Made by a program: the position numbers and the translations under genes | Shown: positions 35,001 through 42,918 of the stretch, piece by piece | Layout of the letters: the number at the start of each line of letters is the position of its first letter | Numbering within the stretch: the stretch's first letter is position 1 | Notes under the pieces: model-generated | The model's input: only the letters and a program-made list of their open reading frames with translations | Told to the model about the DNA's origin: nothing | Database searches by the model: none | NCBI GenBank assembly: GCA_963765285.1 | Contig: CAVXVR010000003.1 | Coordinates: forward strand, 558,001-622,000 | Direction of reading: 5' to 3' | Source of the DNA: CAVWZH01 sp963765285 | GTDB taxonomy: Bacteria > Acidobacteriota > Terriglobia > Terriglobales > Acidobacteriaceae | DNA length: 64,000 nt

Positions 35001-36059
35001 CTAGGGCTGTGCGCCCCCGCCCTGCAATTTCTCGAACTCCTTCATCTCGCGCTCCGCCTCCGCGGTCTTGCCCTGCTTGCGATACATGCCGGCCAGGCCG
35101 AAGTGAGCCTGGGCCGCCAGCGGCGTTTCTTTTTCAATCTCAAGCAGCTTGGTCCATGACTTTTCCGCGGCGGCGGTGTCGCCCTCGACAGCAGCCGCTT
35201 TGCCCAGAGAGTAGAGAGTTTCAGGCATACCGGGCAGAAGTTTGTCAGCCCGCCGCAGTTCGGGCAGTGCTTCTTTTGCTTTGCCCTGCTGAAGTAAGGC
35301 GTTGCCCAGCCGATAAGCCGCCTCGGCATTTCCCGGCTGCAACTTTGTCTGCGCCCGGAACTCAGCTTCTGCTTTTTCCCATTGCCCCGAACCGGCGTAG
35401 ACCTGGCCCAATTCCATGTGGACTTCGGGCAAATTCGGCTGCAACTTCAACGCTTCCCGGTAGTCTTTCTCCGCTTGCGGCATCTGCCGCAACACGTAGT
35501 AATTCTCTCCCATCGCCTGATGAGCGCGCGGGGAATCGGGATATTGCGCCATCAACGTATCCACAAGTTCCTTGGAGAACAATCCGCTCGCACGGCTCAG
35601 GTAGTACATCAAGTCCGCATTCGCTGGTTGCCGCGCAAGGGCGGTCTGCAGGTTCGCAATTGCCTCCGGCAGTTTCCCGGTCTCCAGTTGCGCCACACCC
35701 AAAGCTCCGGGGTCGTCCACGCGTTCCAGATGCGAGATCGCTTCCGCGTAGTAACCCTGGGCGAGCAGCGTGTACCCAAGCAACTGGTGGGCAGCCCCCA
35801 GATTCGGGTCAAGCTTGAGGGCATGTTTCAGAGGAGCGACGGCCGCATCATAATTCTGCTGCTCGACGTAGGCTTGTCCAAGATTGACAAAGCCCTGGGC
35901 GAATGCTGGCTCCAACTCAGTGACCTTGTGATACTCGGCCACCGCAGCGTCGAACTGCTTAAGGCGCTCGGCCTCGGTCGCTGCTTCGAAGTGTTTCAAA
36001 GCTTCAGGCGAGATGGCTTGCCACGCCATCCAAAGAGTCAGAATTGCCCGTATCATCAT
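35001..36059 (-). CDS. TPR-repeat protein
   Basis: A 352-residue protein made of about eight to nine tetratricopeptide units, for example DAAVAEYHKVTELEPAFAQG, YDAAVAPLKHALKLDPNLG, PQAEKDYREALKLQPNLPEV, EKAEAEFRAQTKLQPGNAEA and TAAEKSWTKLLEIEKET. The N-terminus is weakly hydrophobic (IRAILTLWMAWQAIS) and may be a signal. ATG 36059 overlaps the TGA of the upstream UnbV-type gene (ATGA), so the two are translationally coupled. Such pairs are a recurrent Acidobacteriota arrangement; the molecular role is not known. Confidence 0.92.
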   Translation of the reverse strand: MMIRAILTLWMAWQAISPEALKHFEAATEAERLKQFDAAVAEYHKVTELEPAFAQGFVNLGQAYVEQQNYDAAVAPLKHALKLDPNLGAAHQLLGYTLLAQGYYAEAISHLERVDDPGALGVAQLETGKLPEAIANLQTALARQPANADLMYYLSRASGLFSKELVDTLMAQYPDSPRAHQAMGENYYVLRQMPQAEKDYREALKLQPNLPEVHMELGQVYAGSGQWEKAEAEFRAQTKLQPGNAEAAYRLGNALLQQGKAKEALPELRRADKLLPGMPETLYSLGKAAAVEGDTAAAEKSWTKLLEIEKETPLAAQAHFGLAGMYRKQGKTAEAEREMKEFEKLQGGGAQP

Positions 36060-37696
36060 GGCTGCTCCGGCTCCCGCACTTCGAGAAACTGGTCCGCGCG
36101 AACTTCCTTCAAACTCTGGCGAATCCCCGAGGGCCAGGCGATTTCTACGCTGGCAGTCTTCGCCTCGCCCAGCCCGAAATGCAGGCGCTTGTCGTTGGCG
36201 GATTCGTAGCTGCCCGCAGTAGTCGCGAAACGGAGCTGCCCGTTCACCTGCACCCGCGCACCCAGACCGTCACGATTGCTGCGTGTGCCGCGCAACGTGA
36301 TCGTCAGCCAATGCGCAGTCCCGCCTCGATTCATGAATACCTGTGGATGTTCACCGATGACGCTGGTCACCACATCCACCCAGCCATCGTTGTTGAGATC
36401 GCCGAACGCGGCGCCGCGCCCTGCCACCAGCGCATCCGTTCCAGCATCCGCCCGCTCAAACCGGCCGTTCCGATTGAGCGCCAAAAGCGTCGGCTCCAGG
36501 TAATGCAATGACGGATCAATCTTTTCGACATTGTCGAGGACGTGTCCCTGCGTCACGAACAAATCTTTCCATCCATCATTGTCGAAATCTTCCAGGCCCA
36601 CGCCCCATCCCGATGTCACACCCGACATCATCGCGATCCCGCTCTGCAGTCCCCCATCATTGAAAGCGCCTTTGCCTTCATTGTGAAAGACGCCGTACGT
36701 TTGCCGGGGCAGGGTCGTGACGATCACGTCAGGCCGGCCATCATTGTCGTAATCCTGAAACACCACGCCCATCCCCGATAGAGGTCCGCCGTCGAGAGAC
36801 AACCCGGATCCCGCCTCCAGACCAACTTCCGTGAATGTTCCGTTGCCGTTGTTGTGCCATAGATATTGCTGCATGCCGTCGTTGGCGACATAGACGTCAG
36901 TAAATCCGTCGCCGTCGTAATCCGCGAACGCCACTCCCAGGCCGTGCCCCTTCTTGCCCGCGATTTCCGATTTCACGCTCACGTCCTCAAACGTGCCGTC
37001 GCCGCGATTGTGGTAGAGAACGTTGGTCGTGCGAGGAAACTCGCCCGGCGGACAATACGTATGAAAAGCTCCACCGCAATCTTTGCTGTGCGCCGTGTCC
37101 CACTCCATATAGCGGGTCACGAACAAATCCAGTTTCCCATCGTTGTCGTAATCGAAAAATCCTGCTGAGACCGACCATCCCCCCGCTGCCACTCCCGCTT
37201 TCGCCGTAACATCGGTAAACGTGCCGTCACCGTTGTTGTGGTAAAGAATATTTTTTCCGTAGCTGGTCACGTACAAGTCAGGATAGCCGTCGTTGTCGTA
37301 GTCGCCAACCGCCACACCCTGGCCGTAGTTTCCGTCACCGGCGTTCGCCAGACCAGCGGCTTGGGTCACGTCGGTAAAGCTGCCATCTTTGTTCTGCCGG
37401 TAGAGCCGGTTCCAGTACTTCGGATCATGCCGGTCGAAGTTGTCCGGCCGGGGCAGCGGGCTCGCGATTCGCCCGCCGTTCACAAAAAAAATATCCAGCA
37501 GACCGTCGTTGTTGTAATCGAGAAGCGCCACGCCGCCGGGCATGGTTTCGATCAAATATTTTTGCGGCGTGGGCGAATTCTGCAGGGTGAAGTCCAGCCC
37601 GCGCGGCAGTTTCACCTCGAACATCGGCGCAGCCGCAAACCCGGCGCACACCAGCAAGGCCGCAATCCCGGCAAAAAGTGGAAGTTTCCTCAACAA
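36056..37696 (-). CDS. Secreted FG-GAP/VCBS repeat protein with ASPIC/UnbV domain (CRTAC1-like)
   Basis: A 546-residue exported protein (signal LFAGIAALLVCAGFAAAP). It carries at least seven calcium-binding FG-GAP/VCBS blades, each with a D-x-N/D-x-D-G loop: LDYNNDGLLDIFF, GDYDNDGYPDLYV, FDYDNDGKLDLFV, ADYDGDGFTDVYV, QDYDNDGRPDVIV, EDFDNDGWKDLFV and GDLNNDGWVDVVT. The C-terminal ASPIC/UnbV domain follows (HWLTITLRGTRSNRDGLGAR, YESANDKRLHFGLG, VEIAWPSG). It forms a beta-propeller-type surface or periplasmic protein. Coupled to the downstream TPR gene and near the Oar-like receptor, it may assist binding of polymeric substrates (inference). Confidence 0.94.
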   Translation of the reverse strand: MLRKLPLFAGIAALLVCAGFAAAPMFEVKLPRGLDFTLQNSPTPQKYLIETMPGGVALLDYNNDGLLDIFFVNGGRIASPLPRPDNFDRHDPKYWNRLYRQNKDGSFTDVTQAAGLANAGDGNYGQGVAVGDYDNDGYPDLYVTSYGKNILYHNNGDGTFTDVTAKAGVAAGGWSVSAGFFDYDNDGKLDLFVTRYMEWDTAHSKDCGGAFHTYCPPGEFPRTTNVLYHNRGDGTFEDVSVKSEIAGKKGHGLGVAFADYDGDGFTDVYVANDGMQQYLWHNNGNGTFTEVGLEAGSGLSLDGGPLSGMGVVFQDYDNDGRPDVIVTTLPRQTYGVFHNEGKGAFNDGGLQSGIAMMSGVTSGWGVGLEDFDNDGWKDLFVTQGHVLDNVEKIDPSLHYLEPTLLALNRNGRFERADAGTDALVAGRGAAFGDLNNDGWVDVVTSVIGEHPQVFMNRGGTAHWLTITLRGTRSNRDGLGARVQVNGQLRFATTAGSYESANDKRLHFGLGEAKTASVEIAWPSGIRQSLKEVRADQFLEVREPEQP

Positions 37697-37813
37697 CCCG
37701 TGGTTCCCTTAGTCGCTTAGCATATCCTGCGGCGCGTTTCGATGCATCCTGGCGGTGCGATATCCGCGCCACTTCATCTGTCTGGTCAGTTTCTTTTTTA
37801 TGTTTTTCTTTTT

Positions 37814-38818
37814 TTATCTTTGCGTGGACTGCCGAATTACCAGTTTCGGCGGGATGAGCAGAGTCTTCGGTCGCATCGCGCGTTTGGCGGCGATGCGCTC
37901 CAGCAGAAGGGTTGCTGCGCGGGTCCCGATTTCAGCGGTTCCCTGATCGACGGTGGTGAGCGGGACCGACAGCACATCGGAATAACGTACATTCCCGGCG
38001 CCGACCACCGCGACATCGTGAGGCACATTTAACCCAGCCTCGGCGATCGCTTTGATGGCGCCGATGGCGACTGGGTCGTTGTAACAAAAGACGCCATCAG
38101 GAGCCGGATAACGCTGCAGTAGCCGCCGCATGGCCTGGTACCCCGATTCATCGCCATGACCTGCGGTCACGATGTACTCCGGAAGAGAAGCAAGGCCGTG
38201 TTTGGAGAGTGCGCAACTGTAACCCTCAAGACGCGCCTCAGCAATTCCCACATCGGGACCCCGCAGATGGGCAATCCTCCGGCAGCCGCGGGCGATGAGA
38301 TGCTCGGTGGCCAGTCTGCCGATCGCCCGGTTGTCGGCGCCCACAAAACAGGCGTTCAATCCCGGCATGGGCCGGTCGATCAGAACATAAGGGACTTTCC
38401 GTGCCCGGATTTGCTCAAACATCTCTGACTGGCCGCTCGGCTGGACTGAGGCAAGAATCATGCCATCCACTTGCCGAGCTAGTAACGACGCGGATTCCCC
38501 TGCCTCCAGAGCCGGATCTTCCTCGAAATACGAGATGATTACGTGGTAACCCTGCGGTCGCACTGCCTGAGCGACGGACTTGGCGACCTCCGCGAAAAAA
38601 GGGTGGGTAAAATCGGGTAATAACAGCCCGATGGTGTAGGTCCGTCGGGTCACCAGGCTGCGCGCGACCCAGTTCATCTGGTAATTGAGCTGGCGGGCCC
38701 GGCCCAACACCCGCTTCCGCGTGGCCGGACTGATCTTTCCCTGGTTGCGTAGGACTTTGGATACGGTCACCACCGAAACCCGCAGATCGCGGGCGATGTC
38801 CATCATCGTGACCGCCAT
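37814..38818 (-). CDS. LacI-family transcriptional regulator
   Basis: A 334-residue repressor. The HTH and hinge are at the N-terminus (MMDIARDLRVSVVTVSKVLR, KISPATRKRVLGRARQLNY). The periplasmic-binding-protein-like sugar domain follows (YTIGLLLPDFTHPFFAEVAK, DGMILASVQPSG, GVFCYNDPVAIGAIKAI, PLTTVDQGTAEIG). It is transcribed away from the Oar-like receptor gene, with a LacI-type palindrome between them. It probably represses its own gene plus the receptor and GH3 genes until a sugar from the GH3 substrate binds. Confidence 0.94.
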   Translation of the reverse strand: MAVTMMDIARDLRVSVVTVSKVLRNQGKISPATRKRVLGRARQLNYQMNWVARSLVTRRTYTIGLLLPDFTHPFFAEVAKSVAQAVRPQGYHVIISYFEEDPALEAGESASLLARQVDGMILASVQPSGQSEMFEQIRARKVPYVLIDRPMPGLNACFVGADNRAIGRLATEHLIARGCRRIAHLRGPDVGIAEARLEGYSCALSKHGLASLPEYIVTAGHGDESGYQAMRRLLQRYPAPDGVFCYNDPVAIGAIKAIAEAGLNVPHDVAVVGAGNVRYSDVLSVPLTTVDQGTAEIGTRAATLLLERIAAKRAMRPKTLLIPPKLVIRQSTQR

Positions 38819-38849
38819 GGCGGCCTAAGCATACCACTGAAGGCAAGCA

Positions 38850-38865
38850 GGGTAATCGTTTACCC
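38850..38865. promoter_or_regulatory. LacI-type operator palindrome
   Basis: GGGTAATCGTTTACCC is a 16-bp inverted repeat with the central CG step typical of LacI-family operators; six bases on each side are symmetric and only the pair flanking CG mismatches. It lies 32 bases upstream of the LacI start and 25 bases before TTGACA (38891-38896), a probable -35 box of the receptor promoter. No strong -10 is visible 17 bases further on. Confidence 0.7.
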
Positions 38866-38954
38866 TACCGCACAAAAGTCCTTTTTTTTCTTGACAACGC
38901 AGATGCCCGTGTTCCATGCTGTCGCAGATTTTTCCAACCTGCGTGGGGGTGGAT

Positions 38955-41900
38955 ATGCTGCATTGCAAGTTCTCTGTAGTCGTGCTTTGCCTTGTGTTGG
39001 TCTTCTCTTCTTCTGCTCTCCTGTACGGGCAGAACACTTACGGCGCCATTACCGGATCGGTGACAGACGCCTCCGGCGCCTCGATTACAGATGCCTCGGT
39101 TACCCTGACCAACCTCGGGACGGCAGCTAAGAGCACCGTGCCCAGCGGCGGGGACGGCCTGTTCTCCTTTCCAAACCTGGTTCCTGGCCAATACAGGGTT
39201 GACGTGGAGAAGGCGGGCTTCAAGCACTTTACGCGCCAGCCCATTACCGTCGACGTGCAGCAGAGCGTGAGAATCGACGTTGCCATGCAGGTGGGCGAAG
39301 TCAGCCAGACCATTGAAGTCACGTCTGAGACGCCGCTCCTCCAGCCCGATACTTCGTCACTCGGCACGGTGGTCGACCAGCGCGAGGCCAACGAACTGCC
39401 GCTCAACGGACGCAAGATTTACGACCTGACCGCGATCACTCCGTCCGTGGTGCCGCAAGGCAGCACAACCGGCAGCGTCGTGGGCAAGAACCCCTTCGAT
39501 TTCGCCAACTATCAGATTGGCGGCGCATTCGCTAATGAAGGCGCGATCTACCTCGATGGCCAGCCGCTCAACATCGGCTACATCAACCTGCCACTGATGG
39601 TTCCCACCCAGGACGCAGTCTCGGAGTTTAAAGTCCAATACAACAACCTGGGCCCCGAGTGGGGTAAGTTCGCCGGCGGCGTGATCAACATTCAAACCAA
39701 GTCGGGCACTAACACCTGGCACGGTTCAGCCTACGAATACCTGCGGAACAAGGTGTTGAACTCGAACGAATTCTTCAACAAGAATTCCGAGATAGCCAAC
39801 GGCCAAAAGAATGAGGCCCCGCCGTTCACCCAGAACCAGTTCGGCGCCACCATCGGCGGAGCGGCCATCAAGGACAAGACTTTCGCCTTCTTCAGTTATG
39901 AAGGGTTCCGGCTGCGCACGGGGACGCCGTTTAACACCACGGTTCCGACGAGCAATGAGCGCCAGGGAGATTTCTCGGACCTTTGCACCACGGGCTTTGA
40001 CGGAGCCGGAAAATGCCTGGACGATGGCGGCACTTCTCACCAGATCTACGATCCACTGTCGGCCAATGGAGCGGGACAACGTACTCCTATCCCCTTCAAC
40101 TGTATCGCGTCTCTAACGTCTTTCTGCCAGACCAACGCTCCGGGCGCGCCGAATCTTATCAATCCCACCTCAGCGTTTCTCCTGAACAAGCTAGTGGCCC
40201 CGCCGACCACAGGCGGAACCGTCCTAAACTTTCTGAAGGCCGGTAGTACAGGCGGCGACACGGACGCCTATATCGCCCGTGGCGATCAAGTGATCACCAG
40301 CAAGCAGACCATTTTCGGGCGGTTCGCTTACTGGAAGCTGCTGAGCTTGGCGCAGGATCCGTTCAACACCGGACTGTGTAAAGACCGCTGCGCGGAAAAC
40401 ACCCGGAGCAAGAGCTTTGTGCTCGGCTGGAATTACGCGGTGAGTCCAACCACTATCGTGAACGTTAACGCCAGCATCAGCCGCTTTCACTACCTGCGCG
40501 CGCCTATCAACGACGGCTTCGACATGACGCAGGAAGGCTGGCCGGCCGCTTACAATGCGCTCGTGCCCGACATCGAGCGCACTCCTTTGACCCCTTGTTT
40601 CGGCCAGAATGACAGCTCGCAGGCGGGCACCGCGAACGTAAGTTGCAGCCAGGGGCAGAGCGCCATCAACGACCTGAACACGCAATTCAACATTTCGCCG
40701 CAGGTCACCATGATCCATGGACGCCACACCTTCACTTGGGGCGGCCAGTTGGAAGAGGGTTATGACAACTACCTGCAAACCAACACTGGCGGCGGACTCA
40801 TCTCCTTCTCCGGCGTTTGGACGTCGGCGCAGGTCGGCATCGTAGGTTCCGGCAACGTCGCGGGGCCAAACAACAACGGTGAGGATTTTGCCGATTTCCT
40901 TCTCGGGTACGGTAACGGTGCCGGAAATGCCGTAGGCAATCAGACTACGGGCTCCCTGGTAATTTCAGGCCCCGTGTCCGGTAAACAGACCTACCGCGGC
41001 TTGTACTTCGGCGATAGCTGGCATGCCACACAGAAGCTGACTCTAAACCTCGGCCTTCGCTATGAACTGCAAGGCCCCTGGTCAGAACGCTTCGACAAGA
41101 TGACCTACTTCAACCCCAGCGTGGTGAATTCGTCGGTGACTGGTTGCAGCGGCGTTGCCGGTAGCAACTGCCCCGGCGATCTCTTCCTGGTTAAGACGGG
41201 TGTCAACGATACCAGGAACAACCTACCGCTTTCGAAGAAGCAGTTTATGCCGCGCCTTGGTTTTGCCTACTCGATCGATCCGAAAACTGTAATCCGCGGC
41301 GGCTACGGCATATTCTTCATCCCCAACTACGTATCGTTCGGGACGAACCCCTATGTCGATCCAGTCAGCAGCGCAACTTCCAACTTCTACGCCAGCAGCG
41401 ACGGCGGGGTCACGCCATCAGCTACTCTTAACGCCAACACCTGCACGGTGGCGGGCGGAGCCATAACCTGCCTAGGCCAGGGACCTTTCAACCAGGGAAC
41501 CGGCGGCACCGGCGCAAACGACCTGACCGCTGTGCCCGGTCGGAACCCGCAGCCGAACGTATCTCAGTACATTTTGACTCAGAACAACTTCTCGGCGACC
41601 GGCTACACGGTCCAAAAATACGGCTACAACGAGCAGTGGAACTTGGACATTCAGCGCGAAATGCCCTTGGGCTTCTTCGTTGACATTGCTTACGCCGGGG
41701 CACACGGCGTGCACCTGGAGCAGTTCAACACCAACATCAACCAGATACCCGATAGCTTCGTCAGTCAAGCTCACAGCCAATTTGCTAATGCACAGCCAAT
41801 TACCATCACTACCCCGGTGGCAGTCTATCCCTTCAGTCAACAACTGCCCGGCAACTTGGGTCCGTCTGGTCTGGTCCAGGGCCAGCTTGATCGTCCCTAC

Positions 41901-42743
41901 CCGCAGTACGCCGGATTGAACCTGAACGGTTTTGGTTGCTGCGGCAGCAGCTACAACGCCTTGCAGGCCACGGTGACCAAGCGGTTCCAGGGTGGCGGCA
42001 CCATGCTCGTGGCTTACACCAACGCCAAGCTGATGTCCAACACAGATACCCTTACCAATTGGCTGGAAGGCAGCACCACCGGCGGCACGGGCGCCATCCA
42101 GGACTGGAACAACCTGGCGGGTGAGCGTTCGCTGTCATCGCAAGACGTATCGCAACGCCTGGTAATCAGCTATGTGCTCGACCTACCCTTCGGCCACGGC
42201 AAACAATTTGCCGGGGGCATGACTGGTGTGGCTGACAAAGTGGTTTCCGGTTGGGGACTCGACGGCGTCACTACGCTGCAGCGTGGCTTCCCGGCCAAGA
42301 TCACTTGGGGCGGCGGCAATGCGTTCACCTCGGCGAGCCTTGGTATCGGAACGCTCCGGCCCGATTACATCCCGGGATGCGACAAGAACGTTTCCGGAAG
42401 CGCTGTATCGCGGGTCTCGGAGTGGTTCAATACATCCTGCTTCACCGCGCCCAGCGGGGAAACCGCAGGCGTACAAAACAACCCGTTCACCTTCGGAAAC
42501 GAGCCCCGTGTAGACGCATCCATCAGGCAACAGGGCATAGTCAATTTCGACTTCGCCGTGTTCAAGAAGACCAATATCACCGAGCGCGCGAATATCGAAT
42601 TCCGGGCTGAGTTTTTCAACCTCTTCAACCATCCACAGTTCGGACCCCCGGGCGGAAGCCAGACCGCCGCGACGTTCGGCGTGGTCACCAACACCGTCAA
42701 CCTTCCGCGCTTGATTCAGTTCGGCTTGAAGTTCGGCTTCTGA
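38955..42743 (+). CDS. Oar-like TonB-dependent outer-membrane receptor
   Basis: About 1262 residues from ATG 38955 (GGGGGTGGAT upstream; an earlier in-frame ATG at 38916 lacks one). A signal peptide (VVVLCLVLVFSSSALLYGQ) is followed by a carboxypeptidase-regulatory-like domain (TYGAITGSVTDASGASITDA, GQYRVDVEKAGFK). A plug-like region comes next (QREANELPLNGRKIYDLT, GGVINIQTKSGTNTWHGSAY), then a long beta-barrel with aromatic-rich strands, ending in RLIQFGLKFGF, a classic barrel C-terminus. Oar-like receptors are numerous in Acidobacteriota and are thought to take up large carbohydrate ligands. The adjacent LacI regulator and GH3 gene support a sugar-utilisation locus. Confidence 0.95.
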   Translation: MLHCKFSVVVLCLVLVFSSSALLYGQNTYGAITGSVTDASGASITDASVTLTNLGTAAKSTVPSGGDGLFSFPNLVPGQYRVDVEKAGFKHFTRQPITVDVQQSVRIDVAMQVGEVSQTIEVTSETPLLQPDTSSLGTVVDQREANELPLNGRKIYDLTAITPSVVPQGSTTGSVVGKNPFDFANYQIGGAFANEGAIYLDGQPLNIGYINLPLMVPTQDAVSEFKVQYNNLGPEWGKFAGGVINIQTKSGTNTWHGSAYEYLRNKVLNSNEFFNKNSEIANGQKNEAPPFTQNQFGATIGGAAIKDKTFAFFSYEGFRLRTGTPFNTTVPTSNERQGDFSDLCTTGFDGAGKCLDDGGTSHQIYDPLSANGAGQRTPIPFNCIASLTSFCQTNAPGAPNLINPTSAFLLNKLVAPPTTGGTVLNFLKAGSTGGDTDAYIARGDQVITSKQTIFGRFAYWKLLSLAQDPFNTGLCKDRCAENTRSKSFVLGWNYAVSPTTIVNVNASISRFHYLRAPINDGFDMTQEGWPAAYNALVPDIERTPLTPCFGQNDSSQAGTANVSCSQGQSAINDLNTQFNISPQVTMIHGRHTFTWGGQLEEGYDNYLQTNTGGGLISFSGVWTSAQVGIVGSGNVAGPNNNGEDFADFLLGYGNGAGNAVGNQTTGSLVISGPVSGKQTYRGLYFGDSWHATQKLTLNLGLRYELQGPWSERFDKMTYFNPSVVNSSVTGCSGVAGSNCPGDLFLVKTGVNDTRNNLPLSKKQFMPRLGFAYSIDPKTVIRGGYGIFFIPNYVSFGTNPYVDPVSSATSNFYASSDGGVTPSATLNANTCTVAGGAITCLGQGPFNQGTGGTGANDLTAVPGRNPQPNVSQYILTQNNFSATGYTVQKYGYNEQWNLDIQREMPLGFFVDIAYAGAHGVHLEQFNTNINQIPDSFVSQAHSQFANAQPITITTPVAVYPFSQQLPGNLGPSGLVQGQLDRPYPQYAGLNLNGFGCCGSSYNALQATVTKRFQGGGTMLVAYTNAKLMSNTDTLTNWLEGSTTGGTGAIQDWNNLAGERSLSSQDVSQRLVISYVLDLPFGHGKQFAGGMTGVADKVVSGWGLDGVTTLQRGFPAKITWGGGNAFTSASLGIGTLRPDYIPGCDKNVSGSAVSRVSEWFNTSCFTAPSGETAGVQNNPFTFGNEPRVDASIRQQGIVNFDFAVFKKTNITERANIEFRAEFFNLFNHPQFGPPGGSQTAATFGVVTNTVNLPRLIQFGLKFGF

Positions 42744-42760
42744 TCTGCGCGACCTGAACC

Positions 42761-42794
42761 TTGGGCAGGCTCCCTGAGCCTGCCCAAATTTTTT
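42761..42794 (+). terminator. Rho-independent terminator after the receptor gene
   Basis: TTGGGCAGGCT pairs perfectly with AGCCTGCCCAA around a CCCTG loop (11-bp stem), followed by ATTTTTT. It begins 18 bases after the receptor stop codon and precedes the GH3 gene, so the GH3 gene probably has its own promoter or is read through only partly. Confidence 0.9.
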
Positions 42795-42918
42795 GCCCAC
42801 TTTCCGGGGTGATCTGAGTTTCCCGGCTGCTAGAATGCCCCTGCCACACAACAGTTGAATGTCAATGTCCGTCCGGCTGGACCCGGGATTCGCCCGAATC
42901 CGCCGCGGGAGAACACGC